A stretch of DNA of 64,000 nucleotides from Thalassovita taeanensis (GTDB lineage Bacteria; Pseudomonadota; Alphaproteobacteria; Rhodobacterales; Rhodobacteraceae), in contig NZ_FOEP01000008.1 of the NCBI RefSeq assembly GCF_900110775.1, positions 83,565-147,564 on the forward strand. Reading direction: 5' to 3'. The position numbers and the translations under genes were made by a program. The number at the start of each line of letters is the position of its first letter. Position 1 is the first letter of the stretch. The notes beneath the pieces were generated by a model, which saw nothing but the letters and a program-made list of their open reading frames with translations, was not told the origin of the DNA and did not search any database. Positions 8,839-17,233 of the stretch are shown piece by piece.

Positions 8839-9418
8839 GGGCAAACTCCCTCAAGGCGGCTGTGGCCTGCAGCTGCATCGCGTCCCGACGGCGGCGCAGG
8901 AGCAGATCGATCTCGTCAGCGGAATCCAGGATGAACCGCGCCAACCCGCGCATCTGGGCAAGGCGCAATTCGGTGAACTCGGCACTCGTGCCTCCCCCGG
9001 CCCCCTGCCCTTGCCGGTTGGCCTGCGTCATCTGCTTGGCGATTTGCGTGACCCCATTGCCGACCTCGTGCAGTGAAGCGCGGTAGCGCGCCATCTCGGC
9101 CGCCATCTGCGCGTCCGGAACGAACACCCCGCCTGCCGCCTGAATGAGCCGCCGCAGCCCCTCGGCCCGGCTCTTGATCCCCGCCTTCTCCAACACCGCG
9201 TCGAGCGCCGCCAGCTCCGCCGCCGTGACCTTCACACTGACCGCTGAGACCGGAATTGCGGCATCCGTCTGGCGCTCGGCATCGGCTTTGAGCGTGTACT
9301 GAATCGCCCGCACCGACACGCCAAAGCGTTCCGCCAGCACTGAAGTGGAAACGCCTTCCGCAGCTTCGCGAACGATCTCCATGCGGTCCGCATCTGTGAG
9401 GCGTTTTGAGCGAGACAT
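8825..9418 (-). CDS. MobC-like relaxosome accessory DNA-binding protein
   Basis: A 197-aa protein with an N-terminal helix-turn-helix (RMEIVREAAEGVSTSVLAER then FGVSVRAIQY) and a C-terminal MobC-like part: SRAEGLRRLIQAAGG followed by a long helix containing NGVTQIAKQMTQANRQGQ. MobC-type proteins bind oriT and help the relaxase melt the nick region. It is the first gene of the transfer operon, overlapping the relaxase, and lies directly beside the probable oriT region, supporting this role. It may also repress its own promoter through the HTH. Confidence 0.75.
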   Translation of the reverse strand: MSRSKRLTDADRMEIVREAAEGVSTSVLAERFGVSVRAIQYTLKADAERQTDAAIPVSAVSVKVTAAELAALDAVLEKAGIKSRAEGLRRLIQAAGGVFVPDAQMAAEMARYRASLHEVGNGVTQIAKQMTQANRQGQGAGGGTSAEFTELRLAQMRGLARFILDSADEIDLLLRRRRDAMQLQATAALREFAHAAE

Positions 9419-9473
9419 GCGAAGAAAGACCCCCTATTTCCTGCCACCTTCCACCAAGGCTGCTCCCACCTTA

Positions 9474-9512
9474 CGATAATATACCTAGCTGTCAATTATA
9501 TACTTGCGTCGC
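9474..9512. promoter_or_regulatory. AT-rich segment upstream of the transfer operon
   Basis: A rare AT-rich patch in GC-rich DNA: CGATAATATAC at the left, then a CAATTATATAC segment, then GCGTCGC. The 10-mer CGATAATATA recurs before the gene starting at 18500. It sits just upstream of the MobC-like gene and could be its promoter/operator or part of oriT. Nothing more can be fixed by eye. Confidence 0.35.
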
Positions 9513-9721
9513 ATTCAGGCTCAGGCAGCCTTGGTGTCCGCCTCACGCCGCGGCCCGCAGGGACGCGGCTCTGCCGCCCTCACCACCGTGCGACACCTGT
9601 CCTATGGGTCCCGTCCGCCAGCCCCGCCCGAGGCTCTGGCCGAACACGCATGTTTTCGGACGGAACCGCGGGCGGGCGCACACCCCACCGACAGGGCGGA
9701 CAGGCAGGGTCAAGGAGGGCC

Positions 9722-9781
9722 AGATTTGGCTTGCCAAATCTCTGCCGCAAAAACCGGGAGGCCCTGGCCGATAGGTTTTTG
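9722..9781. repeat. Two nested inverted repeats, candidate oriT core
   Basis: A perfect 9-bp hairpin (AGATTTGGC, TT loop, GCCAAATCT; 9722-9741) is followed by a second inverted repeat with arms CAAAAACC (9748-9755) and GGTTTTTG (9774-9781). oriT sites usually carry such inverted repeats next to the nick, and this lies between the relaxosome genes and the next gene. The nick site itself could not be identified, so oriT is inference. Confidence 0.4.
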
Positions 9782-9979
9782 TGGATGGCCCCCTTGAGGC
9801 TGACTGGCCGGTCTGTCGCGGCCTGATCATTCCGGGGGGAGTCGGTCCCTTGATCGCGCAGCGACCGGCACCAAGGAGAGGTCGCTGCCGGCGATCACCC
9901 GCGCCGGAACTGGCATCCCTGGAACAGGGATCGGGCCGCTCCCGGATCGTCCTGGGGCGGCCCATCCTCGTCAGAGGAT

Positions 9980-10186
9980 TCAGTCCTGGGGATCCTTCGC
10001 GCTCGGCGGGAACATCACCAGCTCCGAGACCGCGACGGGAAAGTCGAGCTTGAGGCTGAAGAACTCCGAGCCATCCCCGTTGCGGGTGTTGCGGAACATG
10101 GCGCCCACGCGTTGGAAGCGGGTGCGCTCCTGACCATCGGTGTCGGTGAACTTGACGGGGACGGTGGCGACGTAGTGGTTGGTCAT
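9980..10186 (-). CDS. Small conserved plasmid protein, unknown function
   Basis: A 68-aa protein, not recognised by function. It starts MTNHYVATVPVKFTDTDG and contains RVGAMFRNTRNGDGSEFFSL. The alternating hydrophobic pattern suggests a compact beta-rich fold, and the text resembles small accessory proteins common on Rhodobacterales plasmids. A clear Shine-Dalgarno (AAGGAG) precedes the ATG. A decayed relative lies about 200 bp to the right on the other strand, which supports it being a real, mobile gene family. Confidence 0.7.
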   Translation of the reverse strand: MTNHYVATVPVKFTDTDGQERTRFQRVGAMFRNTRNGDGSEFFSLKLDFPVAVSELVMFPPSAKDPQD

Positions 10187-10373
10187 TTGGGTTACTCCTT
10201 GTTGCGATGGGGATCACCCGGCACGGGGGCAAGAGGCCCAGCCGCAAGCGCAAATGCGGAGGGTCCGCGGCCCGCCGTGGAAGCCGTATTTGTGCTTGCC
10301 GAAGCGTGAGCTGAGGGCACGATTGGGCCGACCCCGTGCGATCCACATCTATGAGCAAAAAGGAGTGATCCGG

Positions 10374-10542
10374 ATGACCCCTGCCATCACGCCGGCGCCA
10401 CCATCCGCGTCCCGCCGAACCTGGCCGGGGTGCTGACAAAGTCCGCCCGCGTGGGTGCGATGTTCCGAAACACCACCCGAGGGACGTGCGGGTCTTCAGC
10501 CTCAAGTGGGACGTCTCGACCCCTCGCGTCTTGCCCCGCTGA
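10374..10542 (+). pseudogene. Frameshifted remnant of a paralogue of the 68-aa protein
   Basis: On the plus strand one frame reads RVGAMFRNTTRG and then the frame shifts to RDVRVFSLKWDVSTPRVLPR before a stop at 10542. This matches the RVGAMFRNTRN...EFFSLKLDF part of the intact neighbour gene, including the spacing. No single frame joins the two halves, so this is a decayed copy. The flanks (10187-10373 and 10543-10718) show no gene. Confidence 0.6.
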
Positions 10543-10718
10543 CGATGTGCATGAGGTGCGCACCATCCCGAACCCATACCGATGCGGATGGGCCGCACTC
10601 TGACGGACTGGGTAGAGGGGTAACGGTGCTGGCCGCCGCAGACTGCCGATCACGCGTGACCGATCGCACGCGCCGTGAGACATGACGAAAGGGCCGCGCC
10701 AAGCGCGACCCCCTCTCT

Positions 10719-11648
10719 TCACTCCTGCGACGCCTTCTTCACCGGGTCCGCAACCCGCATGACCGTCAGGCCTTTCGCTTCCGCTTTCTGCCCGAGGTTC
10801 AGCGCGACCCCGTTGCCGCCGAAGAGGACAACCCCCGTCGCCGCGAACTTGTCGTCCAGCATTTCGTCGTTGCACTTGAACGGTGCCGCCCGCCCGTGCG
10901 CGGACCAGCGCGGATCGAAGCGCGCCTGCGCGACGCCGCGTGCCCGGGCCCACCGTGCCGCAATCATCTCCGCCCCATGCTTGCCACCCTTGTGGCAGAG
11001 GAAGATCTCCTGGTTGCGGTTCTGCTTGATCCGTTCGCGAACCTTGTCGAGCGTTTTGAAGATCACATCGACATCGGTCCAGTCGGTGGCGCCTGAGACG
11101 ATCAGGGGAACCCCCTCGACTTTCGACTTCTCGGCAGTCTCGCGGTCGTGCCGCTCGAGGAGCTGCCGCGCCTCAAAGACTGCCCCGGTCTCCTGCGCCC
11201 GGACGCTTGCGCGCGACCCGGCTGCTGGAATGAAGGCGTGGCCCGTCTCGATCTCGTAGCATTCCGCCGCTGCCTCGCTCATCACCTCGATGGCGCTGAC
11301 AATTTCGCGCAGTTGCAGAAAGCGCGCCTGCGCCTCCTCGAGCGCGGTCTCGGCGATCTCTGATCCGTCGTGGGATTTTGCCAGCGCGCCGATCTTGTCG
11401 GCGGTGCGGTCGACCTCCTTGCCAAGCGCCACCTTGCGGCGCTGCAGGATCGTCGCGAGCCCATGGGCCAGCGGTTCGATTTCTGCTTCAAGCCCGGTCC
11501 CGCGCAACTGCCCGAGCAAAGCCTCGAAGCTCTCGCGGATGATGTGGTCGGTCAGGACGTGATCCTCCGGGATCGGCAACTGCGCGTCCCTTTCGGTCAG
11601 TCCGAAAAGCTCGATGGTCTCGTAGGTGTTTGCAGTGTCGTAAGCCAT
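10719..11648 (-). CDS. DUF2493 domain protein (SLOG/YspA-like)
   Basis: A 309-aa protein, start ATG 11648 (the longer open frame upstream is GC-rich non-coding). The N-terminal half is helical. The C-terminal third, from about residue 190, reads VPLIVSGATDWTDVDVIFK, then FLCHKGGKHGAEMIAARWA and VVLFGGNGVALNL, a Rossmann-like DUF2493 (YspA/cpYpsA, SLOG superfamily) domain thought to bind nucleotide-derived ligands. Such genes are standard on Rhodobacterales plasmids; their job is unknown. SLOG domains elsewhere sense nucleotide signals, but no such link can be shown here. Confidence 0.8.
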   Translation of the reverse strand: MAYDTANTYETIELFGLTERDAQLPIPEDHVLTDHIIRESFEALLGQLRGTGLEAEIEPLAHGLATILQRRKVALGKEVDRTADKIGALAKSHDGSEIAETALEEAQARFLQLREIVSAIEVMSEAAAECYEIETGHAFIPAAGSRASVRAQETGAVFEARQLLERHDRETAEKSKVEGVPLIVSGATDWTDVDVIFKTLDKVRERIKQNRNQEIFLCHKGGKHGAEMIAARWARARGVAQARFDPRWSAHGRAAPFKCNDEMLDDKFAATGVVLFGGNGVALNLGQKAEAKGLTVMRVADPVKKASQE

Positions 11649-12420
11649 GTCTGGTCTCCAGTGTTCGGTTGCAAGGCCACCACGTGAGTGTGGAGGCATG
11701 GCCGAATGCCTGGTTTCCGAATCTGCCCGGGTCAGGGACGGCGCAGCCGCCGGCTTGCCGGGCGCAAAAGTTTTCCGCGCGCAGCACCCGACACATGCGC
11801 GCGCTCGCGCACGGGACCGCCCCGCGCCACTGGCACCAACCTCGCCGAAAAGTTTTGCGATCCTTGACGCGGGCTGATTTGGGGGCCATCCGGAGGATAT
11901 GCTTCCGCATTCATGTGTGTGTGTTTTGACGGTAGGTTTGCCCGACCCGAGCAGGCAAACGGCCTGACCGGACGCGGGAGACGGATGAAGCGGCGGGATC
12001 GTTTTGCCCCGCAAAACAGACCAGAGCGCAATCCGGCGGAGCGGCCGGGGAGTGACGTGCTCGCGAGGCGGGCAAACCGGGATGCCGGGTGCGACGCCGC
12101 GGTGAGGCCGCATGGCCGAATGCGCGACGGACCGAAGGGCCGTTCTCCCCTGCGACACGCGAAGCCGAGCTGGGGAGGCCGCAAGGCTTAGCCCAAGGTT
12201 GATGTGCTGGCGACGCCGCTGCCGACTATACGGATTACTTGTCCAAGCATTCGACGTGATGGGCGGGAAGTCGTCATTCACAGCTAGTGCAAGCCGAAAA
12301 AGCTCCACTTCAAAAGCCGTCATTGGTGCGCTTGCGGCCCTAATGCGCCGAACACCTTGGTGAGCGATGATTCATGGATGATTTACCCGGCTGAACAACT
12401 AATCTAGCTTCACCCTAGAA
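11649..12420. other. 772-bp gap without a recognised gene
   Basis: GC-rich DNA between two divergent genes. The open frames in it are compositionally biased (Arg/Pro/Gly-rich) and look like by-products of GC content. A direct repeat GCATGGCCGAATGC occurs at about 11697-11710 and 12110-12123, about 410 bp apart, with related GGCAAAC/GCCCG words around it. The last 100 bp before 12421 are more AT-rich and presumably hold the promoter of the SIR2 operon; no clear promoter could be picked. Confidence 0.4.
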
Positions 12421-13797
12421 TTGCATTCTAAGGTGGAAGACTTGAAGAACTTTTGGGATGGAGAGCTGGTAGGAAAAAAGGAGTTGCTGCGCCTGTTGAC
12501 GCGCGACGGCAAGTGGCTGCGCTGGGAGGGTGAGAAGGAAGACCCGGACGACCCCAGCAAGAAACCCAAGGCCGGATGCAAGGATCAGGTCGAAGAGGCT
12601 CTGTTGGCGGCGCTGCATTCAACCAATGTCGTGGTGCTGTTGGGGTCTGGGGCGTCCTTCTCGGCCAAGAACGAAGGCGGGCCGAATGCGCCGGGGATGG
12701 GCGATCTGTGGCATGCTGTGCGAGATGCCGTTTCCGAAGGAAATTTGGTCGACCACAAAGAGTTTGACGATCTCGCAAAGAAAGTAATGGGTGGCCTGCC
12801 GCAGAACGACAGCGAGGGGAAGCAGAAGGCCGGAGATATCGAAAGCCTGTTGAGCCTCTGCAAAATGCAAATTGAGCTGCTCAATATTCGGGCGAAAAAC
12901 GACCCTGATTTCGCTGATGGGCCTTGGTTGGATGAGCTGATCGAGTTTGTTCGCGTTGCTGAGAACACGATCTTGGGCAAGGTAGGTTTTGTTGGCGCGG
13001 GCACGGATTTGCCCGCGCAATTGGCATTCTTGAAGAAGTTCGCCCGCCGATCTCCGGAAAAGCCCAGAGTGAAGCTGTTCACCACGAATTACGATCTGTG
13101 TGTTGAGACGGCAGGTCTACGTCTCGGTGTCGTGCTGATCGACGGTTTTTCCCACAGTGCCGAACAGCGGTTCAACCGTGATCACTTCGACCATGACATC
13201 GTGCGGCGAGCCGCATCGGGCACGAAGGCCGACTACCTCGACGGCGTGTTTCACCTCTACAAGCTGCACGGGTCAGTGGATTGGCGGCGACGTTCCGATG
13301 AAGTCGTTATCCGAAGCGTCGATGCCCCCGGCGAGGACCGCAAGCCAGTCCTGATCTATCCTCGGTCTTCGAAATATCAGGAAGCATTCGGAAGCCCCTA
13401 TCTCGACATGTTCGCGGCCTTGCAGGCAGCGTTGCGGGAACCCGATACAACGTTGATCGTCTCAGGCTTCGGGTTTGCTGATGATCACATCAGCGCCCCG
13501 ATCTGGTCAGCCATCGAAACGAACCTGTCGCTTCGCCTTGTGCTTTGTGATCGTGGGTTCGTAGAGCACCAAAAGCTCTTCGATGAAGACGTGCAGGAAA
13601 TTGACCTCGATCTAGGTGGACAACGCCACTACCAAAGCAAGATTGCGCGTCTTGTGCAGCAGGGCGATACGCGCATCACTATGCTGAACGGTCGTTTCGA
13701 AGACCTTGCCGATGCTCTCCCAATGATATCGGGCAAGACGGATCGCCAGCTCTTGCGGGATCGGCTTGAGAAGCTGCGCGAGGGCGATGGCGCATGA
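12421..13797 (+). CDS. SIR2-family protein, probable NADase of a SIR2-HerA defence system
   Basis: A 458-aa protein with a SIR2-like NAD-binding domain: VVVLLGSGASFS at about residues 70-81 (G75-S79), TTNYD at 221-225 and LHGS at 282-285, whose H283 is the likely catalytic histidine. In SIR2-HerA (Nezha-type) defence this protein hydrolyses NAD+ upon phage infection and assembles with the HerA ring. The first codon given is TTG; GTG at 12433 or TTG at 12442 are alternatives, so the start is uncertain. Its stop overlaps the HerA start (ATGA). Base composition is lower in GC than the flanking backbone, suggesting recent acquisition. Confidence 0.88.
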   Translation: MHSKVEDLKNFWDGELVGKKELLRLLTRDGKWLRWEGEKEDPDDPSKKPKAGCKDQVEEALLAALHSTNVVVLLGSGASFSAKNEGGPNAPGMGDLWHAVRDAVSEGNLVDHKEFDDLAKKVMGGLPQNDSEGKQKAGDIESLLSLCKMQIELLNIRAKNDPDFADGPWLDELIEFVRVAENTILGKVGFVGAGTDLPAQLAFLKKFARRSPEKPRVKLFTTNYDLCVETAGLRLGVVLIDGFSHSAEQRFNRDHFDHDIVRRAASGTKADYLDGVFHLYKLHGSVDWRRRSDEVVIRSVDAPGEDRKPVLIYPRSSKYQEAFGSPYLDMFAALQAALREPDTTLIVSGFGFADDHISAPIWSAIETNLSLRLVLCDRGFVEHQKLFDEDVQEIDLDLGGQRHYQSKIARLVQQGDTRITMLNGRFEDLADALPMISGKTDRQLLRDRLEKLREGDGA

Positions 13798-15605
13798 GCG
13801 AGCTTGCCTCCCTGATCGACCCGTCGAAGCGCATCGGAACGGTCACACGGGTGACGGCCAGTGCTGTAGAACTCACCTTGCCGAATGCACTTGCAGCCCT
13901 CGGGCGGCGTGGACTGGCAAAGGGTTCAGTTGGTGATTTCGTGTTTGTCGATTGCGATCGCTCAGCGATCTTGGGACGCGTGACGGAGGTTGGCATTCCA
14001 GACAGGCAACGAAACGTCCTTGAGCACCAGATCGAAACCGATCCCACGGTAGAGCCGCAGGGGCGTGTTCAATTGTTGGCGACCGTCAGCAAGACCACTC
14101 GGAAAGTGACGCGCGGTATCAACACGCAGCCAAGGGTCGGTGATGGAGTCTACCTCGCAGAAGGCGGAGCGTTGTCCAATTCCATCAAGGATGCCTTGGA
14201 AGGCGATATGAAGGGAGACAGTGCACCGTTGCTCGTCGAGCTGGGGAACCTATCTGGGCTGGATGATGCCGCCCTCAGCATTCCGCCGGAGAAATTGTTC
14301 GGTCGTCATTGCGGAGTATTTGGTGCGACAGGCGGGGGGAAGAGCTGGACAGTGTCCCGCCTCGTCAATGAGATCGTGCGTATAGGTGGCAAGTGTATTC
14401 TGTTCGATCCAACGGGAGAGTTCGCAGGAAAGGTAGCCACCGCACGGGAGTTTGAGTTCTCAAATGACCAAGCCGCTGAAGGCCGCTTGGCGCGGTTTCC
14501 GAGTGAGAAGCTGTCCGAGCTTGACTTGAACGCCCTGCTCAGACCAACCGGGCAAAGCCAAGGCCCCACTCTTCGCAGTGCGATTATCAGCTTGAGACTG
14601 GCTCGACTGCTGTTGGCAGACCCAGTGCGGTTTCCGCAGCATGCCGTCGAAGGCAGCGATGCTCTTCGAATAGAAGTTCAACACAACGACCAAACAGTCG
14701 GCTTCATCCACCTTGACGAGAACAGAACTGTTTCGAAAGCAAACCAACAGAGGAAACCGCTTGGTCGCGCTCAGCTGATGCTAGCCGATCAGTTGGCGGC
14801 AGATGACTGTGACTTCGATCTCAAAGTGCTTTCCAACCAAATTGGCAAAGAGTGTTTGTTCCCGGCTAACACGGACGGCACATTTGGCGGGGTGGACCCG
14901 AAGCAAGTAGGTTACAACAATACCTTGGTTATTCGGATCGAGACGCTTTTGAACTCTCCTGATATGTCATGCTTTTTTTCTCAAGAAGGCTTGGATATAT
15001 GCGAAGAAATCGAGGGGTTTCTTGATGATCCAGATGCGAGGGCTTTGGTGCTTTCATTCGAAAACGTGAGCTTTAAGCACAATGCGCGTGAGTTGCTACT
15101 GAACGCTATTGGACGCTATCTGCTTGGCATCGCACGGCAGGGGCGTTTTCGACAAAATCCGCTTGTTTGCTTCTTGGATGAAGCTCACCAGTTTATTGGC
15201 CGGTCTGTCGGCGATGACCAGAATAGCGTTAACCTCGATGCCTTTGGCCTCATCGCCAAGGAAGGCAGGAAGTACGGACTGACCACCGTTGTCGCGACGC
15301 AGCGTCCCAGAGATGTGCCACAGGATGTTCTCAGTCAACTTGGAACCCTCTTTGTACATCGGCTAACCAATGAGCGAGACCGGGAAACCATTGAAAGGGC
15401 ATGCGGTGATCTTGATCGCAGCGCCGCCGCCTTTATCCCATCTCTATCACAAGGCGAGGCGATCATTGTCGGCCCCGATTTACCCGCACCGTTGCCGATC
15501 ATGATGAGCAAACCCGAAAAAGGTCAGCAACCAGAAAGCCACGGCCCGAAGTATCAGAAATTTTGGGGCAAAACCGAAGCAGCCCCATTGACCGAAGATT
15601 TTTGA
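13794..15605 (+). CDS. HerA-type hexameric ATPase (DUF87)
   Basis: A 603-aa FtsK/HerA-superfamily ATPase. The N-terminal beta-barrel (HAS-barrel-like) is followed by Walker A GATGGGKSW at 177-185, Walker B LVCFLDEAHQF at 457-467, and a C-terminal THRLTNERDRETIERA region with a candidate arginine finger. HerA proteins form hexameric rings that move along DNA; in defence they partner with SIR2 or nuclease subunits. Translationally coupled to the SIR2 gene by a 4-bp overlap and followed after 21 bp by the reverse transcriptase, so all three are likely one transcript. Confidence 0.9.
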   Translation: MSELASLIDPSKRIGTVTRVTASAVELTLPNALAALGRRGLAKGSVGDFVFVDCDRSAILGRVTEVGIPDRQRNVLEHQIETDPTVEPQGRVQLLATVSKTTRKVTRGINTQPRVGDGVYLAEGGALSNSIKDALEGDMKGDSAPLLVELGNLSGLDDAALSIPPEKLFGRHCGVFGATGGGKSWTVSRLVNEIVRIGGKCILFDPTGEFAGKVATAREFEFSNDQAAEGRLARFPSEKLSELDLNALLRPTGQSQGPTLRSAIISLRLARLLLADPVRFPQHAVEGSDALRIEVQHNDQTVGFIHLDENRTVSKANQQRKPLGRAQLMLADQLAADDCDFDLKVLSNQIGKECLFPANTDGTFGGVDPKQVGYNNTLVIRIETLLNSPDMSCFFSQEGLDICEEIEGFLDDPDARALVLSFENVSFKHNARELLLNAIGRYLLGIARQGRFRQNPLVCFLDEAHQFIGRSVGDDQNSVNLDAFGLIAKEGRKYGLTTVVATQRPRDVPQDVLSQLGTLFVHRLTNERDRETIERACGDLDRSAAAFIPSLSQGEAIIVGPDLPAPLPIMMSKPEKGQQPESHGPKYQKFWGKTEAAPLTEDF

Positions 15606-15626
15606 TCAAAATAGTAGGAAGTATTG

Positions 15627-17090
15627 ATGTTCGATTTCTACTCAGCTGACTATCGTCGAATGCTTTTCCCGATGTCGACAAACCGCTACTTGATCGAAAA
15701 TGGTCAAGCCGAGATTGCCGAGTTTTTGAATCGTTGCCTTGATCCCGATCAGGAATCTTTTTCATTCCGTTCGCAAACCAGGGTTTATGCCGGCAAGCCC
15801 GGTTTTCACCTGAGGCGAACCGTTAAACTGGACCCTGTGGCGGAGTATTTTATTTACGATCTCGTCTTACGAAATAGAACCCGCTTCAGAGCGCCCTACC
15901 ACGAGCACAAGAAGCATTTTGGCTACCGCTTTCAAGATGGTGAGCCACTCAATCCTTCGGGATCATATCGAGGATATAAGGGGGCCATTGCTGCGTATCG
16001 AGATCAATTCAGATACAGCTTGAGCTTCGATGTCGCTGCTTATTTCAACTCAGTTTACCACCATGACCTCGTTTCTTGGTTGTCCAGAACCGGAGCATCC
16101 GAACAGGATTACCAGGCGTTTGGTCAGTTTCTTCGGGAAATAAACACGGGGCGGTCAGTCGATTGTCTGCCACAGGGCATTTACCCAACGAAAATGATAG
16201 GCAATGATTTTCTCCGTTTTGTCGAACAGTTTCACGGATTGCGCAGCAATGCGGTTGTTAGATTTATGGACGATTTTGTACTTTTCTCCGACTCGCGGCG
16301 TGATCTTCGTCATGACTTCATTACGATCCAGCGCTTGTTGGGTGAGAAAGGCCTTTCACTGAATCCAAACAAAACCAGTGACGGCGTGCGGGAGAACGTT
16401 GAACTTGAGGATGCGATCGAAGACGTAAGGATACAGCTACTCCAAAGACGGCGTGTAGTTATCACCGACTATGATGGTATTCCCGATGAAGAGGTCGAAG
16501 TCGAGCAGGATTTGTCGGATGAAGAAATGGGTTTTCTGCGAGGCCTACTACAACAAGATGATATCGAAGAAGAGGACGCAGAGCTCGTGCTGGCGTTGAT
16601 GGCAGAGCATGCCGAAGAAGCGATTGAACGTCTTGCAGACATAGCGCGTCGCTTCCCACACCTATTCAAGAATATTCACTCATTTTGCCGTGAGGCGGAA
16701 GACGAGGAAGCCATAGCCGCATTCGTCTTGGAACTACTTCGTGACAATGACGCGATGATCTACGAGTTCCAGCTTTTTTGGCTGACCCACATTCTTGAAG
16801 ATCGGCTTCTGAACACCAATTCAGCGGCAGAGATCATAGACAGGCTGAACAATCATCCAAACGCCACATCGATCTCCAGAGCTAAACTCCTCGAAATACC
16901 CGACTTGAGGTACGGATTAGTAGAGCTTCGCGACGCCCATTTGGGTGCTGGGCAATCCGATTGGTTGTCCTGGTCTAGCGCGGTCGGCCACAGAGGATTG
17001 AATAGAATCGACCGCCGTCACAGATTGGGTTACTTTGCCAAAGCTTCAAACTACAACAAGCTTGTGTTTGACATAGTGTCGAAGGATTGA
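15627..17090 (+). CDS. Reverse transcriptase of a probable defence group, third gene of the SIR2-HerA operon
   Basis: A 487-aa protein with a reverse-transcriptase core: motif A SFDVAAYFNSVYHHDL (D135), QGIYPTKMIGNDF as motif B, and the catalytic RFMDDFVLFSD (D215-D216) in the FxDD form used by many bacterial RTs. Motif D/E-like text KGLSLNPNKT follows. After about residue 270 comes a very acidic stretch (PDEEVEVEQDLSDEE) and a helical C-terminal region of about 200 residues with no recognised domain. There is no integrase or maturase part, so it is not a group II intron RT. It may belong to the unknown-group (DRT-type) defence RTs; the exact group could not be assigned. ATG 15627 has a TAGGAAG ribosome site. 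Confidence 0.85.
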   Translation: MFDFYSADYRRMLFPMSTNRYLIENGQAEIAEFLNRCLDPDQESFSFRSQTRVYAGKPGFHLRRTVKLDPVAEYFIYDLVLRNRTRFRAPYHEHKKHFGYRFQDGEPLNPSGSYRGYKGAIAAYRDQFRYSLSFDVAAYFNSVYHHDLVSWLSRTGASEQDYQAFGQFLREINTGRSVDCLPQGIYPTKMIGNDFLRFVEQFHGLRSNAVVRFMDDFVLFSDSRRDLRHDFITIQRLLGEKGLSLNPNKTSDGVRENVELEDAIEDVRIQLLQRRRVVITDYDGIPDEEVEVEQDLSDEEMGFLRGLLQQDDIEEEDAELVLALMAEHAEEAIERLADIARRFPHLFKNIHSFCREAEDEEAIAAFVLELLRDNDAMIYEFQLFWLTHILEDRLLNTNSAAEIIDRLNNHPNATSISRAKLLEIPDLRYGLVELRDAHLGAGQSDWLSWSSAVGHRGLNRIDRRHRLGYFAKASNYNKLVFDIVSKD

Positions 17091-17233
17091 GTGGGCCTTT
17101 AGGGTTCGCCTGAATTTTTGATATTGTCAGTATTACCGAATTTTGCACAGCGTCCGCTCTGGTGAAGCTGCGTCGCAGCACCTGACTAAATCGGCAAAGT
17201 CCGCTACGGACCGACCACGTCGGGCGTACTGCT

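Larger units (their letters stand above)
9419..9979. other. 561-bp non-coding region between transfer operon and next gene
   Basis: No convincing gene. It holds the AT-rich patch and inverted repeats listed separately, a further 7-bp hairpin (ATCCCTG, GAA loop, CAGGGAT; 9915-9931) and a small hairpin ATCCTC-GTCA-GAGGAT at 9964-9979 just past the stop of the next leftward gene, which may act as its terminator. The density of inverted repeats is higher than elsewhere and suits an origin of transfer. Confidence 0.5.

Noticed and set aside
9543..10598. 351-aa open frame on the minus strand
   Set aside because: Arg/Pro/Gly-rich text produced by high GC; it overlaps a convincing small gene at 9980-10186 in another frame.
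11649..12323. N-terminal extension of the DUF2493 protein (534-aa frame)
   Set aside because: The extra 225 residues are compositionally biased and the conserved protein begins at ATG 11648.
15627..17090. RT as part of a group II intron or retron
   Set aside because: No maturase or endonuclease domain, no intron structure recognised, and the gene is locked into an operon with HerA.
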